From Deinococcus fonticola (GTDB lineage Bacteria; Deinococcota; Deinococci; Deinococcales; Deinococcaceae): a stretch of 42,620 bases of DNA. The notes under the pieces were generated by a model. It was not told the origin of the DNA. It saw nothing but the letters and a program-made list of their open reading frames with translations, and did not search any database. The stretch is taken from contig NZ_SMMH01000029.1 in NCBI RefSeq assembly GCF_004634215.1, positions 1 through 42,620 on the forward strand. The letters run 5' to 3'. This document shows, one piece after another, positions 18,444-28,118 of this stretch (position 1 is its first letter; each line of letters starts with the position of its first letter). A program made the translations under genes and the position numbers.

Positions 18444-18508
18444 CCTTTATTCTGGGGAGGTTGTCCGGCGGGCCTCCCATCAGGGCCAGCGGCCGGAAGG
18501 GAGCAGAC

Positions 18509-20518
<2,010 letters not shown>

Positions 20519-20627
20519 TAAGGAAAAATCTGGCTATTACTTGCATCTCCGATAGCCTGGATTCCATTTCAACTCTCCTAGAGCAGTTCTCCAAATTATG
20601 CGCTCTGTGGAACTTCATCCCAGAGCG

Positions 20628-20717
20628 CTCCATTCTCTGCTTCGCAGCTTTATAAGTCCGTCCTGCTCGTTTAAATTCACTCGCGCTGCTCGGCCAAAAG
20701 CACTGCGCTCTTTTGTC
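20628..20717 (-). repeat. Intergenic repeat, copy B (inverted relative to copy A)
   Basis: On the minus strand, 20689-20717 reads GACAAAAGAGCGCAGTGC..., close to module 1 of copy A, and 20628-20649 resembles module 2 (GCAGAGAATGGAG). Copies A and B flank metG in opposite orientation. The rest of the 286-nt metG-rapZ gap contains no ORF I support. Confidence 0.55.
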
Positions 20718-20740
20718 AAATGCTTTAAAGTAGGCGCGCC

Positions 20741-20792
20741 GCGGAGGGCGGATCGCAACGGATAAGAAAGCCGTGCGCGATCCGCCCTCCGC
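20741..20792. repeat. Perfect 16-bp inverted repeat directly upstream of rapZ
   Basis: GCGGAGGGCGGATCGC (20741-20756) is the exact reverse complement of 20777-20792, with a 20-nt loop that can add a 4-bp inner stem (ACGG 20758-20761 / CCGT 20771-20774). Its right arm ends on the base before the rapZ -10 box. No T-run follows. Confidence 0.85.
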
Positions 20793-20798
20793 TACACT
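20793..20798 (+). promoter_or_regulatory. Leaderless -10 box (TACACT) for rapZ-yvcK
   Basis: TACACT followed by 6 nt and then ATG 20805. The right arm of the 16-bp inverted repeat abuts it, so the -35 region lies in the repeat's loop. Confidence 0.65.
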
Positions 20799-20804
20799 GC
20801 GCGT

Positions 20805-21647
20805 ATGCCTTTCATCATCGTCTCGGGTCTGTCCGGCAGCGGCAAGAGCACGGTGCTGCGAACGCTGGAGGACACGGGGTTTTTCATTACCGATAACCTG
20901 CCGCCCGAGTTGTGGGGGGCCATGAACGACCTGGTGGAAGCGCGGGGCCTGACACGTGTGGCCGTCAGCACCGATGCACGCACGCGGGATTTCCTGGCTT
21001 CGCTGGAGTCCAGCCACGCGCGGCTGGCGCGGCGGCAACAGGACTTGCGCATCCTGTTTCTGGAAGCCAACGCCGAGGTGCTGCTCAAGCGGTACAACCT
21101 GTCGCGCCGCGAGCACCCGCTGGGCAACAACCTGATGCTGGATTTCGTGCGCGAACGCGAACTGCTGGCCCCGCTGCGGGCCATCGCCGACACGGTGATC
21201 GACACCACCGATCTGAGCGCCAAGGAACTTTCCGAACGGGTCATGAAGATGTTCCGGCTGGAACACGAGTTCACCCTGCGCATCCTGAGTTTCGGGTTCA
21301 AGCACTCGCCGCCGCGTGACGCCGACCTGGTCATCGATGTGCGCTCGCTGCCCAACCCCTACTACGATCCGGAGCTGAAGGCCCGCACGGGCCTGGAGCC
21401 GCAGGTGCAGCAGTATATTTTCCGTGACGACGACAGCGTCAAATTTTACGAGGAGATCCGCGACTTCGTGCGCAACTCGGCCCAGCGGACGCGGGCAGCC
21501 GGGCGGCACGGGTACACCGTGGCGATAGGCTGCACCGGCGGGCAGCACCGCAGTGTGGCGGTGGCCGACCGCCTGGCGCAGGATCTGCGCGACCTGAACG
21601 TGGACGTGATGGAGCACCGCGACATGAAGCGGGTGAACGACACGTGA
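20805..21647 (+). CDS. rapZ: RNase adapter / nucleotide-binding protein RapZ (YvcJ)
   Basis: A 280-aa P-loop protein. The N-terminal ATP/GTP-binding domain has Walker [10 protein letters not shown] (about residues 8-16). The C-terminal domain carries [23 protein letters not shown] and the conserved [11 protein letters not shown] motif. In E. coli RapZ guides RNase E to the sRNA GlmZ and senses glucosamine-6-phosphate; in Gram-positives YvcJ is a nucleotide hydrolase linked to competence. Its role here is inferred only. It overlaps yvcK by GTGA, giving a conserved pair without whiA downstream. The start is fixed by the TACACT box. Confidence 0.94.
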   Translation: MPFIIVSGLSGSGKSTVLRTLEDTGFFITDNLPPELWGAMNDLVEARGLTRVAVSTDARTRDFLASLESSHARLARRQQDLRILFLEANAEVLLKRYNLSRREHPLGNNLMLDFVRERELLAPLRAIADTVIDTTDLSAKELSERVMKMFRLEHEFTLRILSFGFKHSPPRDADLVIDVRSLPNPYYDPELKARTGLEPQVQQYIFRDDDSVKFYEEIRDFVRNSAQRTRAAGRHGYTVAIGCTGGQHRSVAVADRLAQDLRDLNVDVMEHRDMKRVNDT

Positions 21648-23008
21648 GCGACCCGCCGCTGCGTCGGGACGGGCCGGCCTGGCGCCCTGAGCGTCCCGAC
21701 GTGCGGGCGCGCGAGCGCCGGCCTCAGCGTCAGGGCCGCGCGGTGCGCTGGCTGGCCCCCGGCATCGGGGTCAAGCGCTGGCTGAGTCTGTTCGTGCTGT
21801 GCACGCTGGTGGGCGCCGTGGGCTTCCTGCACTTCACCTGGACCGGCCCGTGGCATTTCACCGCCACCCGCTGGATTCTGTGGGTCAACCACCTGGCGAA
21901 CCCCGACCGGTTTCCGCTGCACCTGGCCGGCCTGACGCTGGCGGGGCTGTCCCTGCTGGGGGCGCTGTACTCGATCGCCATGCTGAACCGCTCGCTGCTG
22001 CGCGGCACCGGCAGCACACCGGCCAGCGCCGTGGACGTCATCTACGAGAAGCGTACCCTGGCACGCGGCGTGAAGGTCGTGGCGGTGGGGGGCGGGACGG
22101 GCCTGTCGAACCTGCTGAGCGGCCTGAAGAAACAGACCGGCAACATCACGGCGGTGGTCACGGTGGCCGACGACGGCGGCAGCAGCGGACGGCTGCGCGA
22201 GGCGCTGGACATGGTGGCTCCCGGCGACCTGACCGACTGTTACGCCGCTCTGTCCGACAGCCCGGTGCTGGCCCGCCTGCTGCTGCACCGCTTCGAGCGC
22301 GGCGAGGGCATCGAGGGCCACACCTTCGGCAACCTGATGCTGGCCACCCTCAGCGAGGAGCAGGGCGGCCTGGAAACGGCCATGCAGGACATTCACGAGG
22401 TGCTGCGCGTGCAGGGCGCGGTGTTCCCGGCCACCACCCACCCACCCACGCTGGTGGCCCACCTGACCGACGGCCGCACGGTGCGCGGCGAAAGCCAGTT
22501 CGTGAGCCAGGTGGGGGACGCCCGCATCGAGCGCGTGAGCCTCGACCCGCCCGACCTGCCCGCCCTGCCGCAGGTGCTGACGGCCATCGCCGAGGCCGAG
22601 GTGCTGGTGCTGGGGCCGGGCAGCCTGTACACCAGCATCATTCCAGCGCTGCTGGTGCCAGATATTGCCCATGCCGTGCGCAACAGTGCCGCACCCCTGA
22701 TCTATGTGGCGTCCATCATGACCGAGCCGGGCGAAACCACCGGCTTTACTTTGCAGGATCACGTCAGTGCCATCGCGCAGCACCTGGGCCGCCTGCCCGA
22801 CTGCGTCCTGATGAATGACATGCCCGTTTCGGCCCAGGTGCTGCGGCGCTATCACGACGACGGCGCCGAACTGGTGAACCTGCGCGGCGCAGACCGCGAC
22901 CTGCGGAGCCGCGTCCTGTTCGCGCCGCTGCTACAGCCCGAGACCGCCTGGCACAACCCCGATGCACTGGCCAACGCCATCGTGGAACTTACCAGTAAAC
23001 AACGCTAG
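21644..23008 (+). CDS. yvcK: YvcK/CofD-family gluconeogenesis factor with N-terminal membrane segment
   Basis: A 454-aa protein. The C-terminal roughly 330 residues form the YvcK (CofD-like, UDP-sugar-binding) domain. Its nucleotide motif is [18 protein letters not shown], followed by [38 protein letters not shown] and the late [15 protein letters not shown]. The first roughly 120 residues are an Arg-rich tail plus two membrane helices ([17 protein letters not shown] and [22 protein letters not shown]), so the domain is tethered to the membrane. In Bacillus YvcK links carbon metabolism to cell-wall synthesis. The GTG start overlaps the rapZ stop by 4 nt. Confidence 0.93.
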   Translation: MSDPPLRRDGPAWRPERPDVRARERRPQRQGRAVRWLAPGIGVKRWLSLFVLCTLVGAVGFLHFTWTGPWHFTATRWILWVNHLANPDRFPLHLAGLTLAGLSLLGALYSIAMLNRSLLRGTGSTPASAVDVIYEKRTLARGVKVVAVGGGTGLSNLLSGLKKQTGNITAVVTVADDGGSSGRLREALDMVAPGDLTDCYAALSDSPVLARLLLHRFERGEGIEGHTFGNLMLATLSEEQGGLETAMQDIHEVLRVQGAVFPATTHPPTLVAHLTDGRTVRGESQFVSQVGDARIERVSLDPPDLPALPQVLTAIAEAEVLVLGPGSLYTSIIPALLVPDIAHAVRNSAAPLIYVASIMTEPGETTGFTLQDHVSAIAQHLGRLPDCVLMNDMPVSAQVLRRYHDDGAELVNLRGADRDLRSRVLFAPLLQPETAWHNPDALANAIVELTSKQR

Positions 23009-23021
23009 CGGATAAGCACGG

Positions 23022-23080
23022 AGCCTGCTGGTCTACCGAACGGAGCAGACCGACACAGGCTGCAGAGCAAGCGAATGGAG
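23022..23080 (+). repeat. Intergenic structured element with repeat module 2 (copy C)
   Basis: In the 157-nt gap after yvcK, AGCCTG (23022-23027) / CAGGCT (23056-23061) and GGTCT (23030-23034) / AGACC (23047-23051) form a nested stem. This is followed by GGCTGCAGAGCAAGCGAATG at 23058-23077, matching module 2 of copy A. It has no T-run. Confidence 0.5.
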
Positions 23081-23165
23081 CCGAGAGAGGCGGAGGGGCA
23101 AGGCAGCCAAACAGGGGATATCTAGTTCCGCAGCAGAGAATGATGCTGTTCGTGGGAAAACCACT

Positions 23166-23498
23166 CTAGACTTTCAGGAATTCCTGCACGCCCAGCACGA
23201 ACATCACTGCGCCGCCCACAGGGACTTCCACAGGGTCTTGCGGCACGCCGCCCTCGTTGGGTTCGCCGACCGGGACGGACTGCGCCACCAGCCGGGTGCG
23301 GGCGCGGCACTTGTGCCCGATGATGGTCTTCAGTTGCTCCAGCCGCTGATCCTCGACGCCGATCATCAGGGTGGTGTTGCCTTCACGCAGAAACCCGCCG
23401 GTGCTGGCCAGTTTGGTGACGTCAAAAGAATTCTCGGACAGGTACCGGATCAGCCCTGGGGCGTCTGCGTCCTGAATGACGGCCAGAACAAGTTTCAT
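23166..23498 (-). CDS. darA: PII-like cyclic-di-AMP receptor (DarA/PstA, DUF970)
   Basis: A 110-aa PII-like trimeric signalling protein. [39 protein letters not shown] (T-loop base and nucleotide-contacting Gly-rich stretch) and the C-terminal [14 protein letters not shown] are typical of the YaaQ/DarA family. That family binds c-di-AMP in Firmicutes; ligand binding here is inferred. ATG 23498 is chosen over an upstream in-frame extension because it matches the family N-terminus and has a -10 box 7 nt before it. Confidence 0.9.
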   Translation of the reverse strand: MKLVLAVIQDADAPGLIRYLSENSFDVTKLASTGGFLREGNTTLMIGVEDQRLEQLKTIIGHKCRARTRLVAQSVPVGEPNEGGVPQDPVEVPVGGAVMFVLGVQEFLKV

Positions 23499-23505
23499 GA
23501 CCGTC

Positions 23506-23511
23506 AGCATA
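23506..23511 (-). promoter_or_regulatory. Leaderless -10 box (TATGCT) for darA
   Basis: On the minus strand TATGCT is followed by 7 nt and then ATG 23498. There is no ribosome binding site. Confidence 0.6.
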
Positions 23512-23610
23512 GCAGGGGCTGGTGAGGGCACCATCAGGGGCGCAGCCGTTAAGGGCAAGAAAGGAACCAGCCAGCCTGGGTGAATTTCGTTCCCGCTTCT
23601 CGCAACCGGC

Positions 23611-23642
23611 AAAAGAAAAACTGCTGCCCAGGCAGGCAGCAG
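23611..23642 (-). terminator. Rho-independent terminator of the 23661 gene
   Basis: Stem CTGCTGCC (23621-23628) / GGCAGCAG (23635-23642), 6-nt loop, followed on the minus strand by TTTTTCTTTT. It lies 18 nt after the stop codon at 23661. Confidence 0.88.
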
Positions 23643-23660
23643 CGGTGGGGTGCAATCGGA

Positions 23661-24179
23661 TCAGGCCAGGGCCACCTGTTTCTTGCGGCCGGCTTTTTCC
23701 TTTTCGGGCGCGGTCTGCTCCTGGCCGAGCGCCTGGGTTTCTTTCAGGCGGAAGATCACCAGGCTGCCCACGAAGGTGCAGGTGATCTGTCCGTGCGCGT
23801 TCAGCAGGCTCAGGGCGGCCATGACGTCTTCACGGGTCATGCGCAGTTGCTCACTCATGTACAGGGCGCTGTCGGCGCGGCCTTCCAGATAATCGCGGAC
23901 TTTCAGCGCGTCGGCGGTCAGGGGCGTGGCGGGCACGTCGGCCAGGCCAGGGTCGGCCAGGCCATACACGGCGCGGGTACCGGTGCCGGGCAGGCGGCGC
24001 ACGCGGCCCTGGTCGAGCAGGCTGGCCAGCGCGGCCCGCAGGTGCGAGAGGGCCAGGCCGGTGGTCTTGGCGAGTTCGGTTTCCACCCACTCGGGTTTAC
24101 TTTCCAGCGCCCTTAGCACCAGTTTCTCGTTGGCGCGGCGCGTTTCCTGGAGGTCTTCAAGGGTTGGGGGGTTGAACAT
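23661..24179 (-). CDS. Predicted transcriptional regulator with two winged-helix domains
   Basis: A 172-aa soluble protein. Residues about 5-75 look like a winged helix (NEKLVLRALESKPEWVETEL, LSHLRAALASLLDQGRVRRL with wing GTGTRAVYGL). Residues about 85-150 look like a second one (RDYLEGRADSALYMSEQLRM, REDVMAALSLLNAHGQITC). The tail EKEKAGRKKQVALA is basic and may contact DNA. ATG 24179 has a strong ribosome binding site (GGAGG, 7 nt). A 284-nt gap upstream contains no gene. I do not recognise a named family; the DNA-binding role is inferred from the predicted fold. Confidence 0.72.
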   Translation of the reverse strand: MFNPPTLEDLQETRRANEKLVLRALESKPEWVETELAKTTGLALSHLRAALASLLDQGRVRRLPGTGTRAVYGLADPGLADVPATPLTADALKVRDYLEGRADSALYMSEQLRMTREDVMAALSLLNAHGQITCTFVGSLVIFRLKETQALGQEQTAPEKEKAGRKKQVALA

Positions 24180-24463
24180 GTGGTGTCCTCCGGTTGAACT
24201 GCGGCGAGGCGGCGGCGGTCAGCCCGCGCCCCGGGCAGATGACTCAGGTTTTAACTGGATGCGCCTGGTGCGCAACTTTCCTATTGTTACAGGTTTTCTC
24301 TCATCTTGCATGAGGAAACGGTCAGGATCAGCCGGGATGAACAGCGGCACAGCCTCAGAAAACCGTGTTTTGAATACAGGTGAAGCCGGAGCGGCGTGAG
24401 CGCCTGACGGGCAAAATTGGTCAGCTATTCTGGACACTGCGCCTCGTGTTTTGCGTCGTGTCT
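24180..24463. other. Gap between the winged-helix gene and argJ: no gene seen
   Basis: The gap holds the 5' leader of the minus-strand gene at 24179 and sequence beyond the argJ stop. A small inverted repeat TGCGC-N5-GCGCA lies near 24257. No ORF, strong terminator or convincing promoter was found. Confidence 0.4.
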
Positions 24464-25630
24464 TCAGGTGGTGTAGTCGGCGTTGATACTGACGTACTCG
24501 GCGCTGAGGTCACAGCCCCAGGCTTCGCCCCGCGCCTGCCCCACTCCCAGGTTGATGTCAAACACCACTTCGCTGGCGGCCTTCATTTCGGCACTGGTGT
24601 TCGCCGCGTCATAGGCGAGTGGTTTGCCGGCAAAAACCGGAATACCCTGCACACTGACCTGCATTTTTTCGATGTCCACCTTTGCGCCGCTGCGGCCCAC
24701 CGCCATGATCACGCGGCCCCAGTTCGGGTCGCTGCCGTGAACGGCACTTTTCAACAGCGGGCTGACGCAGCAGGTGCGGGCGGCGGTCAGGGCTTCGGCC
24801 TCGCTGGCGGCCCCGCCCACGCGCACTGTCAGGAGTTTCGAGGCTCCCTCGCCATCGGCCGCGATCTGGCGGGCCAGGTCACGCATGACGCCCTCCAGCG
24901 CCGTCAGGAAAGCCGGCAACTCGACCGGCCCCGCCTGGCCGTTCGCCAGCACTGCCGTCAGGTCACTGGTGCTGGTGTCGCCGTCCACCGTCACGGCGTT
25001 GAAGGTGCGGGCCACGATGCCGGGAAAAGCGGCCCGCAAGGCGTCCTGCGGCACCTGGGCGTCGCTGAACGCGAAGGCGAACATGGTCGCCATATCCGGA
25101 TGAATCATGCCGCTGCCCTTCGCCATGCCGACGATGCGGGCCCCACCGGGCAGCGTCACGCTGGCGGTCTTGGGTTTCGTGTCGGTGGTCATGATCGCCG
25201 TGGCAAACGGCAGGGCCGCGTCCGACAGTTCCTCCGGCAGATGCTCGATGCCGCTCAGCACCTTGTCCATGGGCAGCAGGTGCCCGATGATGCCGGTGCT
25301 GGCGGTCAGGACGGCGTCCTCGGGGATGTTCAGGACACTGCCCAGCGCGTCGGCCATGGCGGCGTTGTCCTGTGCGCCCTGGCGGCCGGTGGCGGCGTTC
25401 GCCACGCCGGCATTCACGACCAGCGCCCGCACTGACTGCCCCGAGGCGTACAGTTCACGGTTACGCAACACACTGGCAGCGGCGGTGGTGCTGCGCGTGC
25501 CAGCAAAAGCCCAGGCACAGTCGGCGCTGCTGACCACGCAACTCAGGTCGGTTTTGCCACTGGGCTTCAGGCCCGCCGCCAGCGCCGCCGCCCGGAACCC
25601 GCGTGGAAAAGTCAGGGAGAAGTCACTCAC
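24464..25630 (-). CDS. argJ: Bifunctional glutamate N-acetyltransferase / ornithine acetyltransferase ArgJ
   Basis: A 388-aa self-cleaving enzyme of the cyclic arginine pathway that transfers acetyl from N-acetylornithine to glutamate. The autoproteolysis site is in GMAKGSGMIHPDMATMFAF, where cleavage before the Thr of MATM frees the beta-chain nucleophile. Other family segments are VVNAGVANAATG (commonly NAGNANA elsewhere), TASTGIIGHLLPMDK, NAVTVDGDTSTSDL and GSDPNWGRVIMAVGRSG. It uses a GTG start at 25630, supported by TAAACT 6 nt upstream. Confidence 0.95.
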   Translation of the reverse strand: MSDFSLTFPRGFRAAALAAGLKPSGKTDLSCVVSSADCAWAFAGTRSTTAAASVLRNRELYASGQSVRALVVNAGVANAATGRQGAQDNAAMADALGSVLNIPEDAVLTASTGIIGHLLPMDKVLSGIEHLPEELSDAALPFATAIMTTDTKPKTASVTLPGGARIVGMAKGSGMIHPDMATMFAFAFSDAQVPQDALRAAFPGIVARTFNAVTVDGDTSTSDLTAVLANGQAGPVELPAFLTALEGVMRDLARQIAADGEGASKLLTVRVGGAASEAEALTAARTCCVSPLLKSAVHGSDPNWGRVIMAVGRSGAKVDIEKMQVSVQGIPVFAGKPLAYDAANTSAEMKAASEVVFDINLGVGQARGEAWGCDLSAEYVSINADYTT

Positions 25631-25636
25631 CCGCTC

Positions 25637-25642
25637 AGTTTA
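25637..25642 (-). promoter_or_regulatory. Leaderless -10 box (TAAACT) for argJ
   Basis: On the minus strand TAAACT is followed by 6 nt and GTG 25630, supporting a leaderless GTG start. Confidence 0.6.
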
Positions 25643-25770
25643 GCGGGCGCAGGTGCGGCAGCGGCCGGTGGCCTTTCTCTGGAAAGATCAAGATGAGCCA
25701 GGCTGACGGCGGCATGACCGGCACTGCACATTCCTCATGGAAACTTCATAAGCGGGCCGCGCCGTGCCGC

Positions 25771-25776
25771 TAAGTT
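25771..25776 (+). promoter_or_regulatory. Leaderless -10 box (TAAGTT) for the 25784 gene
   Basis: TAAGTT followed by 7 nt and ATG 25784. It fixes the start at MKRVLSL rather than the ORF's earlier in-frame codon. Confidence 0.6.
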
Positions 25777-25783
25777 GTCTGGA

Positions 25784-26308
25784 ATGAAGCGAGTCCTTTC
25801 CCTGGTGGCCCTGAGCCTCAGCACCGCCGTCCTGGCCCAGACCACCACCGGCAAGGTCGGCGACCTGCCGCTGGCCGTCGATCTCGGCCCGAAAGTCTCC
25901 ATGCTGAACGACGCCTGGATTCGCAAAGCTTACCCACGCTTCGACGGTCGGCCCGACGCTGTTTTCCGCACCGAGGACGGCCGCGTGACCATGACCTTTC
26001 AGTGGCGTGAGGCCAAACTGGCCCCCAGCGAGGTCGAACGCCTCGCCACCGAGTACCCCGCCGTTCTGAAATCGCAGGTGCCCGGCCTGAAAACCCTGAA
26101 AGCCAACGTGATGCAGCTGAACGGCAAGAACTGGGCGCAGATCATCCTGACGGCCCCCGGTCAGAGTGACGATCTGCGCCGTGAACTGCTGATGACCAGC
26201 CTGAAAGGCCGCATGCTGGTGGTGACCATTCAGTCGAACGTGAAGGACTTTGCCCGCAACGAAGCGCAGGTGCGCGCGTTTACGTCCAGCCTCAAGTCGC
26301 TGGAATAA
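25784..26308 (+). CDS. Secreted protein of unknown function
   Basis: A 174-aa exported protein with signal peptide MKRVLSLVALSLSTAVLA, cleaved before QTTTG. The mature domain has alternating strand-like and helical segments (DAVFRTEDGRVTMTFQW, EVERLATEYPAVLKSQVPGL, LKGRMLVVTIQSNVKDF), similar in layout to small periplasmic stress or binding proteins, but no family is recognised. It has its own leaderless-type promoter and is followed by a strong terminator, so it is monocistronic. Confidence 0.8.
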   Translation: MKRVLSLVALSLSTAVLAQTTTGKVGDLPLAVDLGPKVSMLNDAWIRKAYPRFDGRPDAVFRTEDGRVTMTFQWREAKLAPSEVERLATEYPAVLKSQVPGLKTLKANVMQLNGKNWAQIILTAPGQSDDLRRELLMTSLKGRMLVVTIQSNVKDFARNEAQVRAFTSSLKSLE

Positions 26309-26319
26309 CGGCAGGAAGG

Positions 26320-26357
26320 ATGGTGCGGCCCGGAGATCAACCACCGGGCCGCACCAT
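26320..26357 (+). terminator. Terminator of the 25784 gene
   Basis: A perfect 14-bp stem (26320-26333 / 26344-26357, GC-rich) with a 10-nt loop, followed by a T-rich stretch (TTGCTTTG). Confidence 0.85.
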
Positions 26358-26379
26358 TTGCTTTGAAATTACAGCCTAG

Positions 26380-26416
26380 AAAAGGGAGAGGATGATGTTG
26401 TCATCTCTTTTCTCCC
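26380..26416 (-). terminator. Probable terminator of the aldo/keto reductase gene
   Basis: On the minus strand an imperfect hairpin GGGAGA...GATGA-loop-TCATC...TCTCCC (26416-26384) is followed by TTTTC. It lies 11 nt beyond the stop codon of the minus-strand gene at 26428. Confidence 0.5.
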
Positions 26417-26427
26417 CTACTCCTCTG

Positions 26428-27375
26428 TCAAACTGGTTTCAGGATTTCCTCGATGCGGCGCTGCACGTCATCGCTCAGGCGCACGCCGGCGGCCTTAACG
26501 GTGTCCTCGATCTGGCTGACCTTGGTCGCGCCGGTGATGACGCTGCTCACGCCCTTCTGCCGCAGCAGCCAGGCCAGCGCCAGCTGGGCGCGGGTAATCC
26601 CCAGATCGTCGGCGATGGGTTTCAGGTCGCGGACTTTCTGGATGTTCTCCTCGGTCAGGAAATTGTTGCCCCAGTTTTCCTTCTCGGTCAGGCGCGCACC
26701 CTCGGGTTTGCCGTTGTCGTACTTGCCGGTCAGCAGGCCCATGGCCAGCGGGCTCCAGACCACCAGGCCGATGCCCGCGCCCTCGGTGTAGGGCAGGATT
26801 TCCTGTTCCACACGGTCGCGGCGGATCATGCTGTACTCGGGCTGCTCGGTCACGGGCGCGTGGAAGCCGTGTGCCCGCGCGAACTCCACCGCCTGGGCGA
26901 TGCGGGCCGCCGGCCACATGCTGGTGCCCCAGTACAGCGCCTTACCGTCGCGGATGACCTGATCGAAGGCCATCACGATTTCCTCCATGGGCACGTCCGG
27001 GTCGTAACGGTGCGCGAAGTAGATGTCCAGGTAGTCGGTGCCCAGGCGCCTGAGACTCCCGTCGATGCTTTCCAGCACGTGCTTGCGCGAGAGGCCCCGG
27101 TCGTTGACGTGGTCGCTCATGGGCCAGAACACTTTGCTGGCCAGGACCAGCGTGTGACGCGGGAAGTCCTTGAGGACGCCACCCATCAGTTCCTCGGACT
27201 TGCCACGGGCGTACACGTCGGCCTGATCGAAGTAATTGACGCCCAGATCGTAGGCGCGGCGCACGATGTCCTGAATGTGGCGCGACGCGTCGTCGCTGAC
27301 GCCGTAGGTTTCCCAGCCGCCCAGGGCCACTTCGGAAACTTTCAAGCCACTTTTGCCGAGGTTCCTGAATTCCAT
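26428..27375 (-). CDS. Aldo/keto reductase, Kv-beta-like family
   Basis: A 315-aa NADPH-dependent aldo/keto reductase. The family tetrad is visible: Asp in NYFDQADVY with Tyr at the end, Lys in LASKVFWPMS and His in YFAHRYDPDVP. The C-terminal cofactor segment SSVITGATKVSQIEDTVKA is typical of the subgroup related to voltage-gated potassium channel beta subunits and YghZ. The substrate is unknown. ATG 27375 is chosen over an in-frame start at 27393 because a -10 box lies 6 nt upstream and MEFRNLGKSGLKVS is the canonical N-terminus. Confidence 0.92.
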   Translation of the reverse strand: MEFRNLGKSGLKVSEVALGGWETYGVSDDASRHIQDIVRRAYDLGVNYFDQADVYARGKSEELMGGVLKDFPRHTLVLASKVFWPMSDHVNDRGLSRKHVLESIDGSLRRLGTDYLDIYFAHRYDPDVPMEEIVMAFDQVIRDGKALYWGTSMWPAARIAQAVEFARAHGFHAPVTEQPEYSMIRRDRVEQEILPYTEGAGIGLVVWSPLAMGLLTGKYDNGKPEGARLTEKENWGNNFLTEENIQKVRDLKPIADDLGITRAQLALAWLLRQKGVSSVITGATKVSQIEDTVKAAGVRLSDDVQRRIEEILKPV

Positions 27376-27381
27376 GCCGTC

Positions 27382-27387
27382 ACTGTA
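27382..27387 (-). promoter_or_regulatory. Leaderless -10 box (TACAGT) for the aldo/keto reductase
   Basis: On the minus strand TACAGT is followed by 6 nt and ATG 27375. Confidence 0.6.
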
Positions 27388-27458
27388 GAGCATGGGCCGC
27401 TGGGAGCGGCTTCTCGTGGCCGGACGATGAACCTGAACTGGAGTCAGTTCAGCAGGGT

Positions 27459-28094
27459 TCAGTTCAGCAAGACGCTGAGGCCGTGCCGGGCCGCGTCCAG
27501 CGCCTCGCGGATGCGCCAGGCGTGGCGGTCGCGTGGGCCGACGGGGTTACTGACACCGCGCAGCTCCAGGGCCGGAACACCCAGCAGCGTGGCGGCGTGG
27601 GCGACGCCGGCGCCCTCCATGCCCTCGGTGAGTGCGCCGGGGTACAGGCGCGTGAGTTCCTCGGCCCTGGCGTGCGCACCGGTCACAGTGTTCAGCGTCA
27701 GCAGGGGGCCGCAGGCGGCACCCGCGGCGTGGGCGAAGCGCTGCGCCTCCGACCACACCTCAAAATCCGCGCCCTGCGAACGATCCGGAAAAACCGAGAG
27801 GTTCAGTTGCGCCAGCGGCAGAAAGTGTGGGCCGTCCTGGGCGCCCAGATCCGCCTGGACGATGCGGCTGGACACTGCCAGGTCGCCCGCTTGCAGCCCG
27901 CTGCCCGGATAGGCCCCGGCGATGCCCGCACTGACCACCAGGTCGCACGGCTGCGCGGTCAGGGCCTGCCAGGTCGCCAGGGCCGCCGCAGTGGCTCCCA
28001 CGCCACTCACCACCACGCGGGCCACAGAGCGGGCGTTAGGAACGTGCAGGGCCTCGGCTTCCGCGGGCGTAGCAACGACAATCAGGACGTTCAC
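27459..28094 (-). CDS. mqnB: Futalosine hydrolase MqnB
   Basis: A 211-aa nucleoside-phosphorylase-fold enzyme that removes the base from (aminodeoxy)futalosine in the alternative menaquinone pathway. VLIVVATPAEAEAL, VVVSGVGATAAALATW, CDLVVSAGIAGAYPGSGL, TEGMEGAGVAHAATLLGVP (catalytic region) and ELRGVSNPVGPRDRHAW fit the MqnB branch of the MTAN-like hydrolases. A GTG start at 28094 is supported by TACCCT 6 nt before it. mqnD lies 9 kb away in this window on the same strand, so the pathway genes are dispersed. Confidence 0.88.
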   Translation of the reverse strand: MNVLIVVATPAEAEALHVPNARSVARVVVSGVGATAAALATWQALTAQPCDLVVSAGIAGAYPGSGLQAGDLAVSSRIVQADLGAQDGPHFLPLAQLNLSVFPDRSQGADFEVWSEAQRFAHAAGAACGPLLTLNTVTGAHARAEELTRLYPGALTEGMEGAGVAHAATLLGVPALELRGVSNPVGPRDRHAWRIREALDAARHGLSVLLN

Positions 28095-28100
28095 GACCCC

Positions 28101-28106
28101 AGGGTA
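28101..28106 (-). promoter_or_regulatory. Leaderless -10 box (TACCCT) for mqnB
   Basis: On the minus strand TACCCT is followed by 6 nt and GTG 28094. It falls in the 24-nt gap after the large ATPase gene on the same strand. Confidence 0.5.
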
Positions 28107-28118
28107 GCAAGCCTGCGC

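Noticed and set aside
18335..18508. T-box riboswitch in the metG leader
   Set aside because: No conserved T-box sequence (GGTGGNACC type) or specifier stem could be found.
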